Source of the DNA: Kiritimatiellia bacterium
Lineage (GTDB): Bacteria > Verrucomicrobiota > Kiritimatiellia > SLAD01
Direction of reading: 5' to 3'
Assembly (NCBI GenBank): GCA_007128275.1
Contig: SKXR01000134.1
Coordinates: forward strand, 1 to 35,234
DNA: 35,234 nucleotides
Position numbers and translations under genes: made by a program. Shown one piece after another: positions 17,079 through 26,196 of the stretch (the stretch's first letter is position 1; every line of letters begins with the position of its first letter). A model generated the notes under the pieces. It saw only the letters and a program-made list of their open reading frames with translations, was not told the origin of the DNA and did not search any database.

Positions 17079-18374
17079 TCACGGCTCGATATACAGTTCC
17101 ACATCCTTTCGCAAGGTCACGCCGAATTCGTTCCATCCAATGACAGCCACATAGACGCGGCCCGGTCGATAGGCTGTCAATGGCCTGTTGCCGGAATACC
17201 AGCCATTGTCCTCCAGAGAGAGGTCCCACTCGAGCGGAGGAAGCGGTTCCTGATACATCAACACACGGACTCCGGCATTGGTTCCAAATCCTTCCAAGCT
17301 CACGTCGTGGACGCGCACATACAGCGACTCGTCACGGTAGAAGTGTGTCACGTCGGCATCGCCGTCCGCCCTATTCGAGAAACCGATGAACAGGACGTGC
17401 CGGGAGGGTGTGGAGTCGAGAACCCCTCTGTCGACATCGCGTGTTCCCGGTCCGGCGATTTCGGGAAGGGCAGGGCGGGAAATGGGTCCCCCTGTATGCG
17501 GGGCGTACTCAGGAGTAGAAGAAGCCTCCATGGCCGACGGTCGCATTTCGCTTGCCGTCATAGGGGCTGTTTCTATGGAGCTGCTACTCAGGAGACCGGC
17601 CAAATCAGTTTCCGTAAGCACTCGGTTGTAGATTCGGATGTCATCGAGGCGTCCATAGAAGTAGGGACGGGGATTCCCGTTCTGGTCAATAAAGCCCGCG
17701 CCAATGATGAGGTCCGCAGAAGTAAATAAGTCATATGAGCCTACGGCCTGTCTCTTGACTCTTGTCCCATTAATAAACAGCTCGCCCACCCCTTGGTTTC
17801 GGTCATAGGTCACCATCATGTGATGCCACTGTAAGGGGGGCGGATCGGCAAAGCTGATGACGCGTTCGAGCCGGTCTTGGCGGCCATCCGCCCCGATCAA
17901 ATGCGTGCCTGTACCCAAACCCCGCCATTGGTAGCCATGCACATGGGACCATATCTGCGGTCCAAGTCGGATCGGTAATCGGGTGGTATCGACCCAGCTC
18001 ACCAAGGGCAACTGATCCTGATAGGCAGACACATAGAAGAACAAGGAAACCGTCAACTGATCCTGAATAGCAAGCGACTCGCTAGCGGGAACACGGATAT
18101 AGTTACTCGCGCCGTCAAAGGAAAAGGATCCGCCGATGCTCCCTTCCGGATGGAATTGAGCCCCGTGTATGACGCCATCATTTCCATGCCTGCTATGATC
18201 ACGGACCAAGGAAGTTTCTTCGGCGTCAAATGGGAAATGAAGGACCAGGCCGTCGGTTGCAACCCCTTCGGATGCATGGCACCACGTCGTCAGGACAATG
18301 AATGCGACCCGCAGGCTGTTTCGAGCGCCGGCAACGGCCGGCATGGAACGAGTAGCATATGAAGCACGTTTCAT
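17079..18374 (-). CDS. Probable secreted LamG (concanavalin A-like lectin/glucanase) domain protein
   Basis: GLVLHFPFDAEETSLVRDHSRHGNDGVIHGAQF...GGSFSFDGASNYIRVP...WHHMMVTYDRNQGVGELFINGTRV...YFYGRLDDIRIYNRVLTETDLAGLL. Hydrophobic N-terminal segment. Confidence 0.85.
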   Translation of the reverse strand: MKRASYATRSMPAVAGARNSLRVAFIVLTTWCHASEGVATDGLVLHFPFDAEETSLVRDHSRHGNDGVIHGAQFHPEGSIGGSFSFDGASNYIRVPASESLAIQDQLTVSLFFYVSAYQDQLPLVSWVDTTRLPIRLGPQIWSHVHGYQWRGLGTGTHLIGADGRQDRLERVISFADPPPLQWHHMMVTYDRNQGVGELFINGTRVKRQAVGSYDLFTSADLIIGAGFIDQNGNPRPYFYGRLDDIRIYNRVLTETDLAGLLSSSSIETAPMTASEMRPSAMEASSTPEYAPHTGGPISRPALPEIAGPGTRDVDRGVLDSTPSRHVLFIGFSNRADGDADVTHFYRDESLYVRVHDVSLEGFGTNAGVRVLMYQEPLPPLEWDLSLEDNGWYSGNRPLTAYRPGRVYVAVIGWNEFGVTLRKDVELYIEP

Positions 18375-18415
18375 CGATCAGGCCCATTGTGAGGGTCTTC
18401 CTGGAAAATGGCAAG

Positions 18416-19468
18416 CTACGAGCCGACGTATCGGGCTTCGTCAATCAGTTCGTGCATCAACTCGACCACCCGCAGGCCTTCGTGTGCGTTCATCCCTTGC
18501 AGGCAGTCTTCGCCCTGCATGGCGCGATAAAACCGCCGCACCACTTCATCGTTCCCGTAATGATGCTTCTTCCGGAGGTACCGAAAACCGCCGGTCAGCA
18601 CGCCGCGAAAGTGCTGGCCGGCGCCGGTCAGGCTTGTCCATAGAATGTCCTTTGCGCTGTGCACCCCGTCGTTGGGCAATCGCACATAGATGTCGCGCCA
18701 CACGTCAATGTCTGCAGTGGCCTTTTCCCCGACGACGGTCACATGCCATTCCGTAATGCTTGCGTCGAAATTGATATGGAGGAACACGGGAAACCCGTCC
18801 GGTGCGCGGTATTCCGCGTTGACGGCGCGCGGGGTGTTCCGGCCTTCCATCGCAGCTTGCCAGACGGTAGAAGAGACGAGGTCGATCTCTCCCCCGGTCA
18901 GGCATCGAAACATGTAGTAGAAGTGAGGGGCCTCGTCATAGAAGAGTCCTAGCGGCAGACGGTCGCACCAGTCCGGTATATTCCGTTTATGATTGCACAA
19001 TTGAACGCCATACACCGCCTTGATGGAACCTATCCGTTCCCGTTCGACGTCGTCCAGGAACGATCGGGCGGCCCGCCCGAACTGGAAGTTATGGACCACG
19101 GCGAGGACGCGTTGTTGGTCTTCAGCGAGCGCGATGAGTTGGCGTGCGTCTTTCGGATCGACCGTCATGGGTTTCTCGGTCAGCACATGCTTCCCCGCAC
19201 GCAGCGCCGCGTCAGCGATCGTATGGTGGACGTGCGGAATCGTCCCGATCATGACGGCATCGGTATCGGCCAACCAACCCTTTGAGAAGTCCAAGTCCGT
19301 GGTGTGATTGGCAATGCCATGACGAACGGCCGTTTGCCGTGCCCGGTCGGCCTTATCAGAAACGACGCCCAAGATGTGATACAATCCGGACTTCTGCAAG
19401 GCGTTGAGGTGGCGGTTGTTTGCGACCCAGCCACCGCCGATACTGGCGATCTTCACTCGTGGGTTCAT
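18416..19468 (-). CDS. Gfo/Idh/MocA family oxidoreductase
   Basis: VKIASIGGGWVANNRHLNALQKSG; DTDAVMIGTIPHVHHTIADAALRAGKHVLTEKPMTVDPKDARQLI. Confidence 0.9.
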   Translation of the reverse strand: MNPRVKIASIGGGWVANNRHLNALQKSGLYHILGVVSDKADRARQTAVRHGIANHTTDLDFSKGWLADTDAVMIGTIPHVHHTIADAALRAGKHVLTEKPMTVDPKDARQLIALAEDQQRVLAVVHNFQFGRAARSFLDDVERERIGSIKAVYGVQLCNHKRNIPDWCDRLPLGLFYDEAPHFYYMFRCLTGGEIDLVSSTVWQAAMEGRNTPRAVNAEYRAPDGFPVFLHINFDASITEWHVTVVGEKATADIDVWRDIYVRLPNDGVHSAKDILWTSLTGAGQHFRGVLTGGFRYLRKKHHYGNDEVVRRFYRAMQGEDCLQGMNAHEGLRVVELMHELIDEARYVGS

Positions 19469-19562
19469 GCGAAATATGCGTTTGCACTGATCAGGGGTTC
19501 TCTATACGTTATGCGCATCGGATCGTCAACCTGATTAGACGCACTGGCCTGCCGCATGGCGG

Positions 19563-20573
19563 GTGCAGTGCCATGTACGCTTTTCACATGCTCCAGTCAT
19601 GGGTTTCAAGAAACATAACTCTTTACGTATCGCCCTGCATCGCAGGCTGCAACATGTCTGGCCGTGGTATGTCCATGCCAAAGCCTGTTGCCGGTATGGT
19701 ATGACCTATCCGCGAAGCCTTATGACCGCTTCCCGAAGACTGTCGGCGTTGCCGCCCATCAGCGTAGACAGGGAGGGGGCTCTGGAAGTGCATATGCTGG
19801 TCTGCCATCGGGATTGGAAAGCGGCGGCCTGGGCCGCGTATTCGTGGTATTATCACTCGGAGCGACGGGATCCCTTCTATCTCCATGACGATGGGACATT
19901 GGGACCGGAGCAGAAGGAGGTGTTCGAGCGCATCTTCCCGGGCGTACACTACGTGGAGCGCGCATCGGCTGATCGCGAGATGGCGCAGGTCCTCGATCCC
20001 GTGAAGCACCCCGCCTGTCGTGAATTCCGCAGGACAGAAATCATGGGCGTCAAACTGTTCGACGCATGGCATATGGGCGCGAGTCCGTATATTCTGAATC
20101 TCGACTCGGATGTGTTGTTTTTTAAACGCCCGGACACGCTTCTCCGCTACCTGTCTGCGATCCATGGCGGTGAACGCATGAATAACCTGTTCCTTCAGGA
20201 TGCCATTGCTTCCTATAGTTACTACAGCGTGTCGCCGGAGCGCATACGTGAAGCCTTTGATGTGTCGATGCCGAAGACATTCAATGCGGGTATGGGATTC
20301 ATTGATCGCCAGGCGATGGACCTGGACACGGTGGAGCGTTTTCTTGTGGCCTTTTCGGAGCGTGACGGCTACAGCGCCTTCATGGAGCAGACGGTGTGGG
20401 CTTTCCTCAGTGCGAGACACGGCCTGGAGTTGCTGGATCCGTCTCAGTATCTGGTGCTGCAACGCGCCGCCGAAGACAAGCTTGAGGGCGTTGTGGCCTG
20501 CCACTATGCCGGGGCGGCGCGGGCGTCATTCTACACCCACGGCGTGCCCCTTTTCTTGGCGGGAGGTCCGTGA
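19563..20573 (+). CDS. Putative nucleotide-diphospho-sugar glycosyltransferase
   Basis: SPYILNLDSDVLFFKRPD (DxD), FNAGMGFIDRQAMD, FMEQTVWAFLSA. Start uncertain (ATG at 19563, 19599 or later). Confidence 0.65.
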   Translation: MQCHVRFSHAPVMGFKKHNSLRIALHRRLQHVWPWYVHAKACCRYGMTYPRSLMTASRRLSALPPISVDREGALEVHMLVCHRDWKAAAWAAYSWYYHSERRDPFYLHDDGTLGPEQKEVFERIFPGVHYVERASADREMAQVLDPVKHPACREFRRTEIMGVKLFDAWHMGASPYILNLDSDVLFFKRPDTLLRYLSAIHGGERMNNLFLQDAIASYSYYSVSPERIREAFDVSMPKTFNAGMGFIDRQAMDLDTVERFLVAFSERDGYSAFMEQTVWAFLSARHGLELLDPSQYLVLQRAAEDKLEGVVACHYAGAARASFYTHGVPLFLAGGP

Positions 20574-20574
20574 G

Positions 20575-21396
20575 ATGAATTGGGCACGCCTCTATCAACG
20601 CTTTGAACAATCTCCCGTCTGGGCCTGGGTATGGCGGACTTTGCGCTTGCCCCGTGTAGTCAACGCCTTTCTTAGGCGGGTCCCCCTGCGACGCACGCAC
20701 GGCGCATTTCGATGGCGTGCGCGCGATATAGAGAGTTTCATTCTGGCCCACGAAATATTGGGATCACCCATGAAATATGATGTGTCGCTTTTCCCGTCCC
20801 CGATACGGACGTTTATTGATCTTGGTTGTCATGCCGGATACTTCACCGGCCTCCTTCAACAGATCTCCGGTTCGACGTGCCGAGGTCTGATGGTGGACGC
20901 CAACCCCGACATGATTCGTGAAGCCGAATGGCACATCCGGGAAAATGGGTGGGAAGGAGTACGTGCCATCTGGGGGCTCGCCGGGAATAGCGAGGCGGAG
21001 GGCGATGCGCCTTTTTTCATTCATCGTTGTTCCGTGTGCTCCTCCTTATATACCAATGCCAGCTGGTTTGAGGACAAACCGGTTCGGGAATTGCGGGTTC
21101 CTTCACTCCGTGTCGGCGAATTGTGGGAAACGCACAATCCCGGATTGACGGTGGACCTGCTTAAAGTGGATATCGAGGGGGCGGAACTCACATTCATAAA
21201 AAACGAGCAAGAATTACTGAAGCGGACTCAGACAATTCTTCTTGAGTGGCACACGTACGCCTGTGATCTTTCCGAAATCGACTCGATGCTGGAAGGCCTC
21301 GGCTTTGTTCGCGGAGCGTGTTTAGAGAAGGAGAAAGAGGTCGAAACCTATCTGTATACGAGGGAAGCGAGTGCGATTTCGTCATTGCAGGAATAG
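20575..21396 (+). CDS. FkbM family methyltransferase
   Basis: TFIDLGCHAGYFTGLLQQI, LMVDANPDMI, VDLLKVDIEGAELTFIKNEQELLKRTQTILLEWH. Confidence 0.88.
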   Translation: MNWARLYQRFEQSPVWAWVWRTLRLPRVVNAFLRRVPLRRTHGAFRWRARDIESFILAHEILGSPMKYDVSLFPSPIRTFIDLGCHAGYFTGLLQQISGSTCRGLMVDANPDMIREAEWHIRENGWEGVRAIWGLAGNSEAEGDAPFFIHRCSVCSSLYTNASWFEDKPVRELRVPSLRVGELWETHNPGLTVDLLKVDIEGAELTFIKNEQELLKRTQTILLEWHTYACDLSEIDSMLEGLGFVRGACLEKEKEVETYLYTREASAISSLQE

Positions 21397-21410
21397 GGAC
21401 GCGAGAACCC

Positions 21411-23456
21411 ATGAATCGTAAACAAATAGCTTGGTGCTTGATCCCCGTGGTGCTTGGGGGAGTCTATTTCCGCCTTGCGGGGCTGGGCGATGCGGCATTA
21501 CGCGCCGATTCCATAGAATTATGGCGGATTTGCCAACAACCAATCACGGGGTCGGTCATATTCACCAACTGGTTTGACCTGATGGGGGTGACCGGACAGT
21601 TTCCATTTCAAGCAGCCTTCACCCGGTGGGTCTTGGATGTGCTTTCACTTCCGCTGAATCATTTCACCTTCCGGTTTCCCTCGGCTTTGTGGGGGATCCT
21701 GACGATTATCGCCGCATATGGTTTGGGGAAATCCGTGCGCGACGAACGCGCGGGGCTGCTATTGGCGGCCCTCGTTGCGAGTAATCCGTTTCATATCCAA
21801 ATATCGCGCGAGGCCTATTTCTATTCCCCGCTCGTGTTGGGGGCGTGTTTATCCGCGTGGGGCGCTGTCTGGGCAATTCGCCGATGGCAGGAAGGCGCGC
21901 CGAAGCCCCTTCGCCATAACCTTGGTTTCATAGCCTTGAATATTTCAGGATTCTTCCTGCTGACCTACAGCCAGCCGACGGGATGGGCGTTGGCGTTGGC
22001 CTGCAGCGCAACCGTAATGGTCCTGGAAGTCATGCGGGTTACCGGAATACGCCGTCTGGACTGGGCCTTCACCGGGATGGCCTCCGGATATATCGCGGTT
22101 GGCTTGCCGCTTCTCTTGGCTCCGTGGGCCTTGCGCCAAGTCTTGCAGATATCGCGCGCCGAAGCACGCGAGGTCACGGAACTGGCGCTCGTCGCCACCA
22201 CCGATACGGTGTGGACCATGAGCTATCGGACGATCACGTCCTTTGCATGGGGCGGTACGGCATGGCGCGCTTCACTGTCGATCGTGGCGCTTGTAGCGGG
22301 GTTGTACGTCGTAGCGCGTCACTGGAAGGCTCGAAAACACCAACTCTTTCTTCCGGCCCTGATCACTGTTGGCCTTCTGAGTTTTCTTCATGCGCGCGCA
22401 CAGGCCGGCGCCCTGTTCGAAACAAGGTATGTTCTGGGATTGCTTCCGGCCTATCTCGCGTTGTTGACATTGGGATTGTTACATCTGGGCGAGGTGCTCG
22501 CGCGTCTCCGGCCTGGATGCAACCAAACGCTCTGTTACGCCCTCGTGCTGGGGGTAGGGATCGTGCCCGGTCTTTATCCCGCGTATCTTTGCACCCGGCA
22601 GACCGGTCAGCCGACGCCGTATAAGGAGATCGCCAAATGGTTTGACACCCAAATGCCGGAGGGGATTCCCGTCCTCGTCGATCGTTGGTTTGAACCGTGG
22701 AACGAATTGCGCGTCTACGATTCAGAGAATGTGGAGTTTACATTTACCATCCCCAATGAGCCCGTGAATGTGTTTCTGCAATACGATTGGCGCGGAACCG
22801 CTGAATCGTTCTTCCGTGCAAATCCCGATGCGGCTTATCTCGAAATCGCCAAGTCTTATTGGAACGTGCCGGCGGTGGGGCCGTGGGAGTGGCCCCGGGA
22901 ATACTTCACCCACTCAACATCCATCGTCAATCATGCCGGCGTCAAGTTGAGGGAATTGGGTCTGGCCAATCGTAGTGATTATTACGGGCCCTATACGAAT
23001 CACGTTGTTGTGGAAATATTCTACAATACCCGCGAGGATGTGCTGGAAAAGCTGAAGCTATCCCAGGTGCCGTATTTCACATTCTACGACGAAGGCTGGC
23101 GATATATGAAATCCGGACCGTTCGGGTTCCTTGAATTGCAATCCCAGCAGATGGTCGACTGGCGAGCGATGAAGGAACGGGCGGTTCTCCATGTGGCGAA
23201 TCTGACGGATGAGACTGCGCGTGTGGTCGTACGGATTCAAGGAGTGGCCTTGGATGGAACCAAATCCATGGTGGCCAACGATCAGTTCCGAATGCAGTTT
23301 CGACCGGGCACGATGGAGGCGTGGATGATCGGGCCCATCGACTTGCCGCCGGGTATCACGGAAGTCACGTTACGCGATCAGCGTGGCGCACAGTCGAGGG
23401 CGCGGTTACTGGTCCAAAGTGCGGTCGTTCAACCCGTGGAAAGGGAAAGCCCATGA
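21411..23456 (+). CDS. Polytopic GT39-like membrane glycosyltransferase with soluble C-terminal region
   Basis: MNRKQIAWCLIPVVLGGVYFRLAGLGDAALRADSIELW, multiple TM segments, FRFPSALWGILTIIAAYGLGKSVRDERAGLLLAALVASNPFHIQISREAYFYSPL. Confidence 0.8.
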   Translation: MNRKQIAWCLIPVVLGGVYFRLAGLGDAALRADSIELWRICQQPITGSVIFTNWFDLMGVTGQFPFQAAFTRWVLDVLSLPLNHFTFRFPSALWGILTIIAAYGLGKSVRDERAGLLLAALVASNPFHIQISREAYFYSPLVLGACLSAWGAVWAIRRWQEGAPKPLRHNLGFIALNISGFFLLTYSQPTGWALALACSATVMVLEVMRVTGIRRLDWAFTGMASGYIAVGLPLLLAPWALRQVLQISRAEAREVTELALVATTDTVWTMSYRTITSFAWGGTAWRASLSIVALVAGLYVVARHWKARKHQLFLPALITVGLLSFLHARAQAGALFETRYVLGLLPAYLALLTLGLLHLGEVLARLRPGCNQTLCYALVLGVGIVPGLYPAYLCTRQTGQPTPYKEIAKWFDTQMPEGIPVLVDRWFEPWNELRVYDSENVEFTFTIPNEPVNVFLQYDWRGTAESFFRANPDAAYLEIAKSYWNVPAVGPWEWPREYFTHSTSIVNHAGVKLRELGLANRSDYYGPYTNHVVVEIFYNTREDVLEKLKLSQVPYFTFYDEGWRYMKSGPFGFLELQSQQMVDWRAMKERAVLHVANLTDETARVVVRIQGVALDGTKSMVANDQFRMQFRPGTMEAWMIGPIDLPPGITEVTLRDQRGAQSRARLLVQSAVVQPVERESP

Positions 23457-23509
23457 AGGGCGGGGAAGGCCGTACGCAAGCGAACCGTCGTCGGGAGACG
23501 CCGCTTTGA
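23453..23509 (+). other. 18-codon mini-ORF bridging two genes (possible translational-coupling leader)
   Basis: ATG AAG GGC GGG GAA ... CCG CTT TGA. ATG overlaps the upstream TGA (ATGA); its TGA overlaps the candidate TTG start of the flippase (TTGA). Purine-rich ggaaaggga lies upstream. Confidence 0.35.
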
Positions 23510-24753
23510 CGGGATCCCATCAAGACGGGCTTTTTCGACACAGCATTCTACTGCTGATCGCCACGCAAATCGGGAACGTGTGTAATCTGCTGTTTCAGAT
23601 GCTGATGATGCGGAGTTTGTCGGACGTGGAATACGGCATTCTGGCTTCGATGTTGAGCTTGATCTTGATCATGGGAACGCCGCTTGAAGCGCTCCGAACG
23701 GCGGTCGCGCATCGGGTCGCGTTGTTGAGTCGATTGCATCAAGCCCATGCCATTCGACACCTGCTCAAGCATTGGGCGCGTATATTGGGCATGGCCTCGG
23801 GTGTGATTGTTATGCTGGGGCTTGCGCTCAGTTATCCGGTGGCCCAATTCTTCCATTTGCCGAGCGTCCTGCCGGTCTTGCTCACCGTGTTCATCATTGG
23901 CGGCACTTTATTCATGCCGTATTTCGCAGGCGGATTGCAGGGCATGCAGGCCTTCCCTTGGATGGCGGCCCACGGCCAGATATGGGGGATTCTGCGGTTC
24001 CTTTTGGCCCTGCTTCTCGTCTATACGGTCAGTCAGACCGCCCTGACAGGGTTGACCGCCCACGCGCTGGGTGTGGTCGCCAGCATCGTGTTCGGGATCT
24101 ATGCGTTTTATCATGTCATGCGCACGGAATCAGCCGCGACGGACGTCGAATTCAGCGGCGGCAAATACTTTCTCATGTCGCTGTTTGTGTTGGCGGGTTA
24201 TGCCGTGCTGATGAATGCGGATATTGCCCTCGTGAAGCGATACTTCTCTCCGGAAGAGGCTGGCCTCTTCGCCAAGGCCGCGACGATCAGTCGAAGTATT
24301 ATCTTTTTGCCGGTGCCCATTGCCGCCGTCATGTTCCCGAAAGTGGTATCTTCGGGATTATCGACGCTGGCGGATCGAGGGATCCTCTTGCGCGCGGTGC
24401 TCTTCACGACCGCGCTCATTGTGGTGTCCGCCACCGTCTGTACGTGGGCCGTCGATCCGATCTGGCGTGTGTTTACGGGCGAGTACCCGGACGCGGATAC
24501 CCGGTTTCTGGTGCGTTGGATCCTTTGGGCGATGGCGCCGCTGGGATTGACCTTCTTGTTGATGAACTTTGAGTTGGCGCAGCACCGGTTCAAGGCGCCT
24601 TCGGTACTGGTGTTGCTGGCCTTGGTCTATGTCGGCGGTGTCGCGATCTGGCATGAAAGCTACGCGCACGTGCTCCTGGTGTTGACGTTCGTCAGCGTCT
24701 CTTCTCTGGTGGTTATGGTGGTAGACATGCTCCGGGCGCCGAAACCGACGTAA
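23506..24753 (+). CDS. Wzx/MATE-like polysaccharide flippase
   Basis: Many TM segments. LLIATQIGNVCNLLFQMLMMRSLSDVEYGILASMLSLILIMGTPLEALRTAVAHRVA; LMNADIALVKRYFSPEEAGLFAKAATISRSIIFLPVPIAAVMFPKV. Start uncertain; TTG at 23506 has GGGAG 8 nt upstream. Confidence 0.88.
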   Translation: MTGSHQDGLFRHSILLLIATQIGNVCNLLFQMLMMRSLSDVEYGILASMLSLILIMGTPLEALRTAVAHRVALLSRLHQAHAIRHLLKHWARILGMASGVIVMLGLALSYPVAQFFHLPSVLPVLLTVFIIGGTLFMPYFAGGLQGMQAFPWMAAHGQIWGILRFLLALLLVYTVSQTALTGLTAHALGVVASIVFGIYAFYHVMRTESAATDVEFSGGKYFLMSLFVLAGYAVLMNADIALVKRYFSPEEAGLFAKAATISRSIIFLPVPIAAVMFPKVVSSGLSTLADRGILLRAVLFTTALIVVSATVCTWAVDPIWRVFTGEYPDADTRFLVRWILWAMAPLGLTFLLMNFELAQHRFKAPSVLVLLALVYVGGVAIWHESYAHVLLVLTFVSVSSLVVMVVDMLRAPKPT

Positions 24754-24849
24754 CGGTCCGTGCGGGTCATGGAAATTCTGCTTGGTCGCGCCGGGGCTTT
24801 GTGAATAATCCCGTACGTACGCGGGTGTCCTGTTGCAAGAGAAAGTTGT

Positions 24850-26067
24850 GTGAGTGATATGCTGAAGCAAAAAGAGATTGTGGTTATCGGCGGCTGCGGG
24901 CATGTGGGCTTGCCGCTTGGAATCAAACTGGAGTTGGCCGGCGGAAAGGTGTCGCTCATTGATCTGAATGAGAAAGCCGTGGGTATGGTCAACGCGGGCA
25001 CGCTCCCGTTCGTGGAGGATGGGGGAGAAACGCAGCTCCGTGACGCCTTGGCAAAAGGACTGAAAGCCACAACCGACCCGGCACCGTGCAAGACGGCCGA
25101 TGTTTGTATCTTCGTGACGGGGACCCCCGTGGACGAACATCTCAAGCCGAAGCTGTCGGAATTGAATGACGTGGTGGCGCAATACCTTCCGCAGATACGC
25201 AAAGACGCGCTGGTCATTATGCGTTCCACCCTGTTCCCGGGGACGATGTCTTATATCGCGGAACGCATCAAGAGTACCCGTCCGGACCTTTTGTTGGCCT
25301 TCTGTCCCGAACGCGTAGCACAGGGTAAGGCGCTTAAGGAAATTGAGTCGCTTCCCCAAATTGTTTCCGCATTTGACGAGGCCTCATTCCAGGCCGCCTA
25401 TGAAATCTTCAGGGCCTTGGCGCCGTCCGTCATTCGTTTGACGCCCTTGGAAGCGGAGGTGACCAAGGTCATGGCGAATGCGTGGCGCTACATCGAGTTT
25501 GCCATTGCCAACCAGTTTTATGTCATTGCCGACAGCAACGGGGTGGACTTTCAACGCGTCTATCAAGCGTTGCGCTATGACTACCCGCGCGCGGCTGGGT
25601 ATAAGGCGCCGGGCTTTGCCGGCGGCCCCTGTCTATTCAAGGATACGATGCAACTCGCCAGCTTCGATGAACAACAGTTTCATCTGGGGCACACCGCCAT
25701 GTTGGTGAACGAAGGATTGGCCTCTTTTGCCGTGAAGAAGTTGTCGCGCATGTTCGACTCTTCGTTGAAGGGGGTGACGGTGGGTATTCTGGGAATGACC
25801 TTCAAGGCGGGAGACGATGACACGCGTAATTCATTGAGCTTTCGTGTTCGCAAAGAACTCGATTTCGGCGGGGCCGAGGTGCTGTGCCATGATCCGTTTC
25901 AGTCCGACGGTCCCTCCCTCGAGGAAGTGCTGGAGAAGGCGGATGCATTTATCCTTTGCACGCCGCACAAAGAGTATCGGGGTCTGGACATCACGAAGCC
26001 CGTGGTGGACGTTTGGGGATTGTTGCATCAATCGGAAATCGAGATATTACCCGGCCGTAAGGGATAA
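24850..26067 (+). CDS. UDP-N-acetyl-D-mannosaminuronate dehydrogenase-like nucleotide-sugar dehydrogenase (WecC-like)
   Basis: VVIGGCGHVGLPLGIKLELAG, FVTGTPVDEHLKP, STLFPGTMSYI, FCPERVAQGKALKEI, GFAGGPCLFKDTMQL (Cys present), ILGMTFKAGDDDTRNS. Confidence 0.9.
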   Translation: MSDMLKQKEIVVIGGCGHVGLPLGIKLELAGGKVSLIDLNEKAVGMVNAGTLPFVEDGGETQLRDALAKGLKATTDPAPCKTADVCIFVTGTPVDEHLKPKLSELNDVVAQYLPQIRKDALVIMRSTLFPGTMSYIAERIKSTRPDLLLAFCPERVAQGKALKEIESLPQIVSAFDEASFQAAYEIFRALAPSVIRLTPLEAEVTKVMANAWRYIEFAIANQFYVIADSNGVDFQRVYQALRYDYPRAAGYKAPGFAGGPCLFKDTMQLASFDEQQFHLGHTAMLVNEGLASFAVKKLSRMFDSSLKGVTVGILGMTFKAGDDDTRNSLSFRVRKELDFGGAEVLCHDPFQSDGPSLEEVLEKADAFILCTPHKEYRGLDITKPVVDVWGLLHQSEIEILPGRKG

Positions 26068-26181
26068 GCGCTTCGCGGGATGGACAGCAGAATGGGCGTA
26101 TGTTTGCTGGCGCTGATTGTCCTCCGCGATCGGATATTTACTGGCGTTTGTGATAGGAGTCGATCTCGTGATCGGGATGCG

Positions 26182-26196
26182 GCACTCAAGGAGTGC
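26182..26196. other. Short perfect hairpin over the 3' end of the methyltransferase gene
   Basis: gcactc-aag-gagtgc, including its stop codon (26186-26188); lies between convergent genes. Confidence 0.3.

Noticed and set aside
19494-19520. Promoter-like TTGCAC-N15-TATACG upstream of the 19563 gene
   Set aside because: 15-nt spacer is too short and partial matches are common by chance; left uncalled.
24358-25359. Minus-strand ORF of 333 aa over the flippase/WecC-like junction
   Set aside because: His/Gln/Arg-rich translation antisense to two convincing coding regions; mirror-frame artefact.
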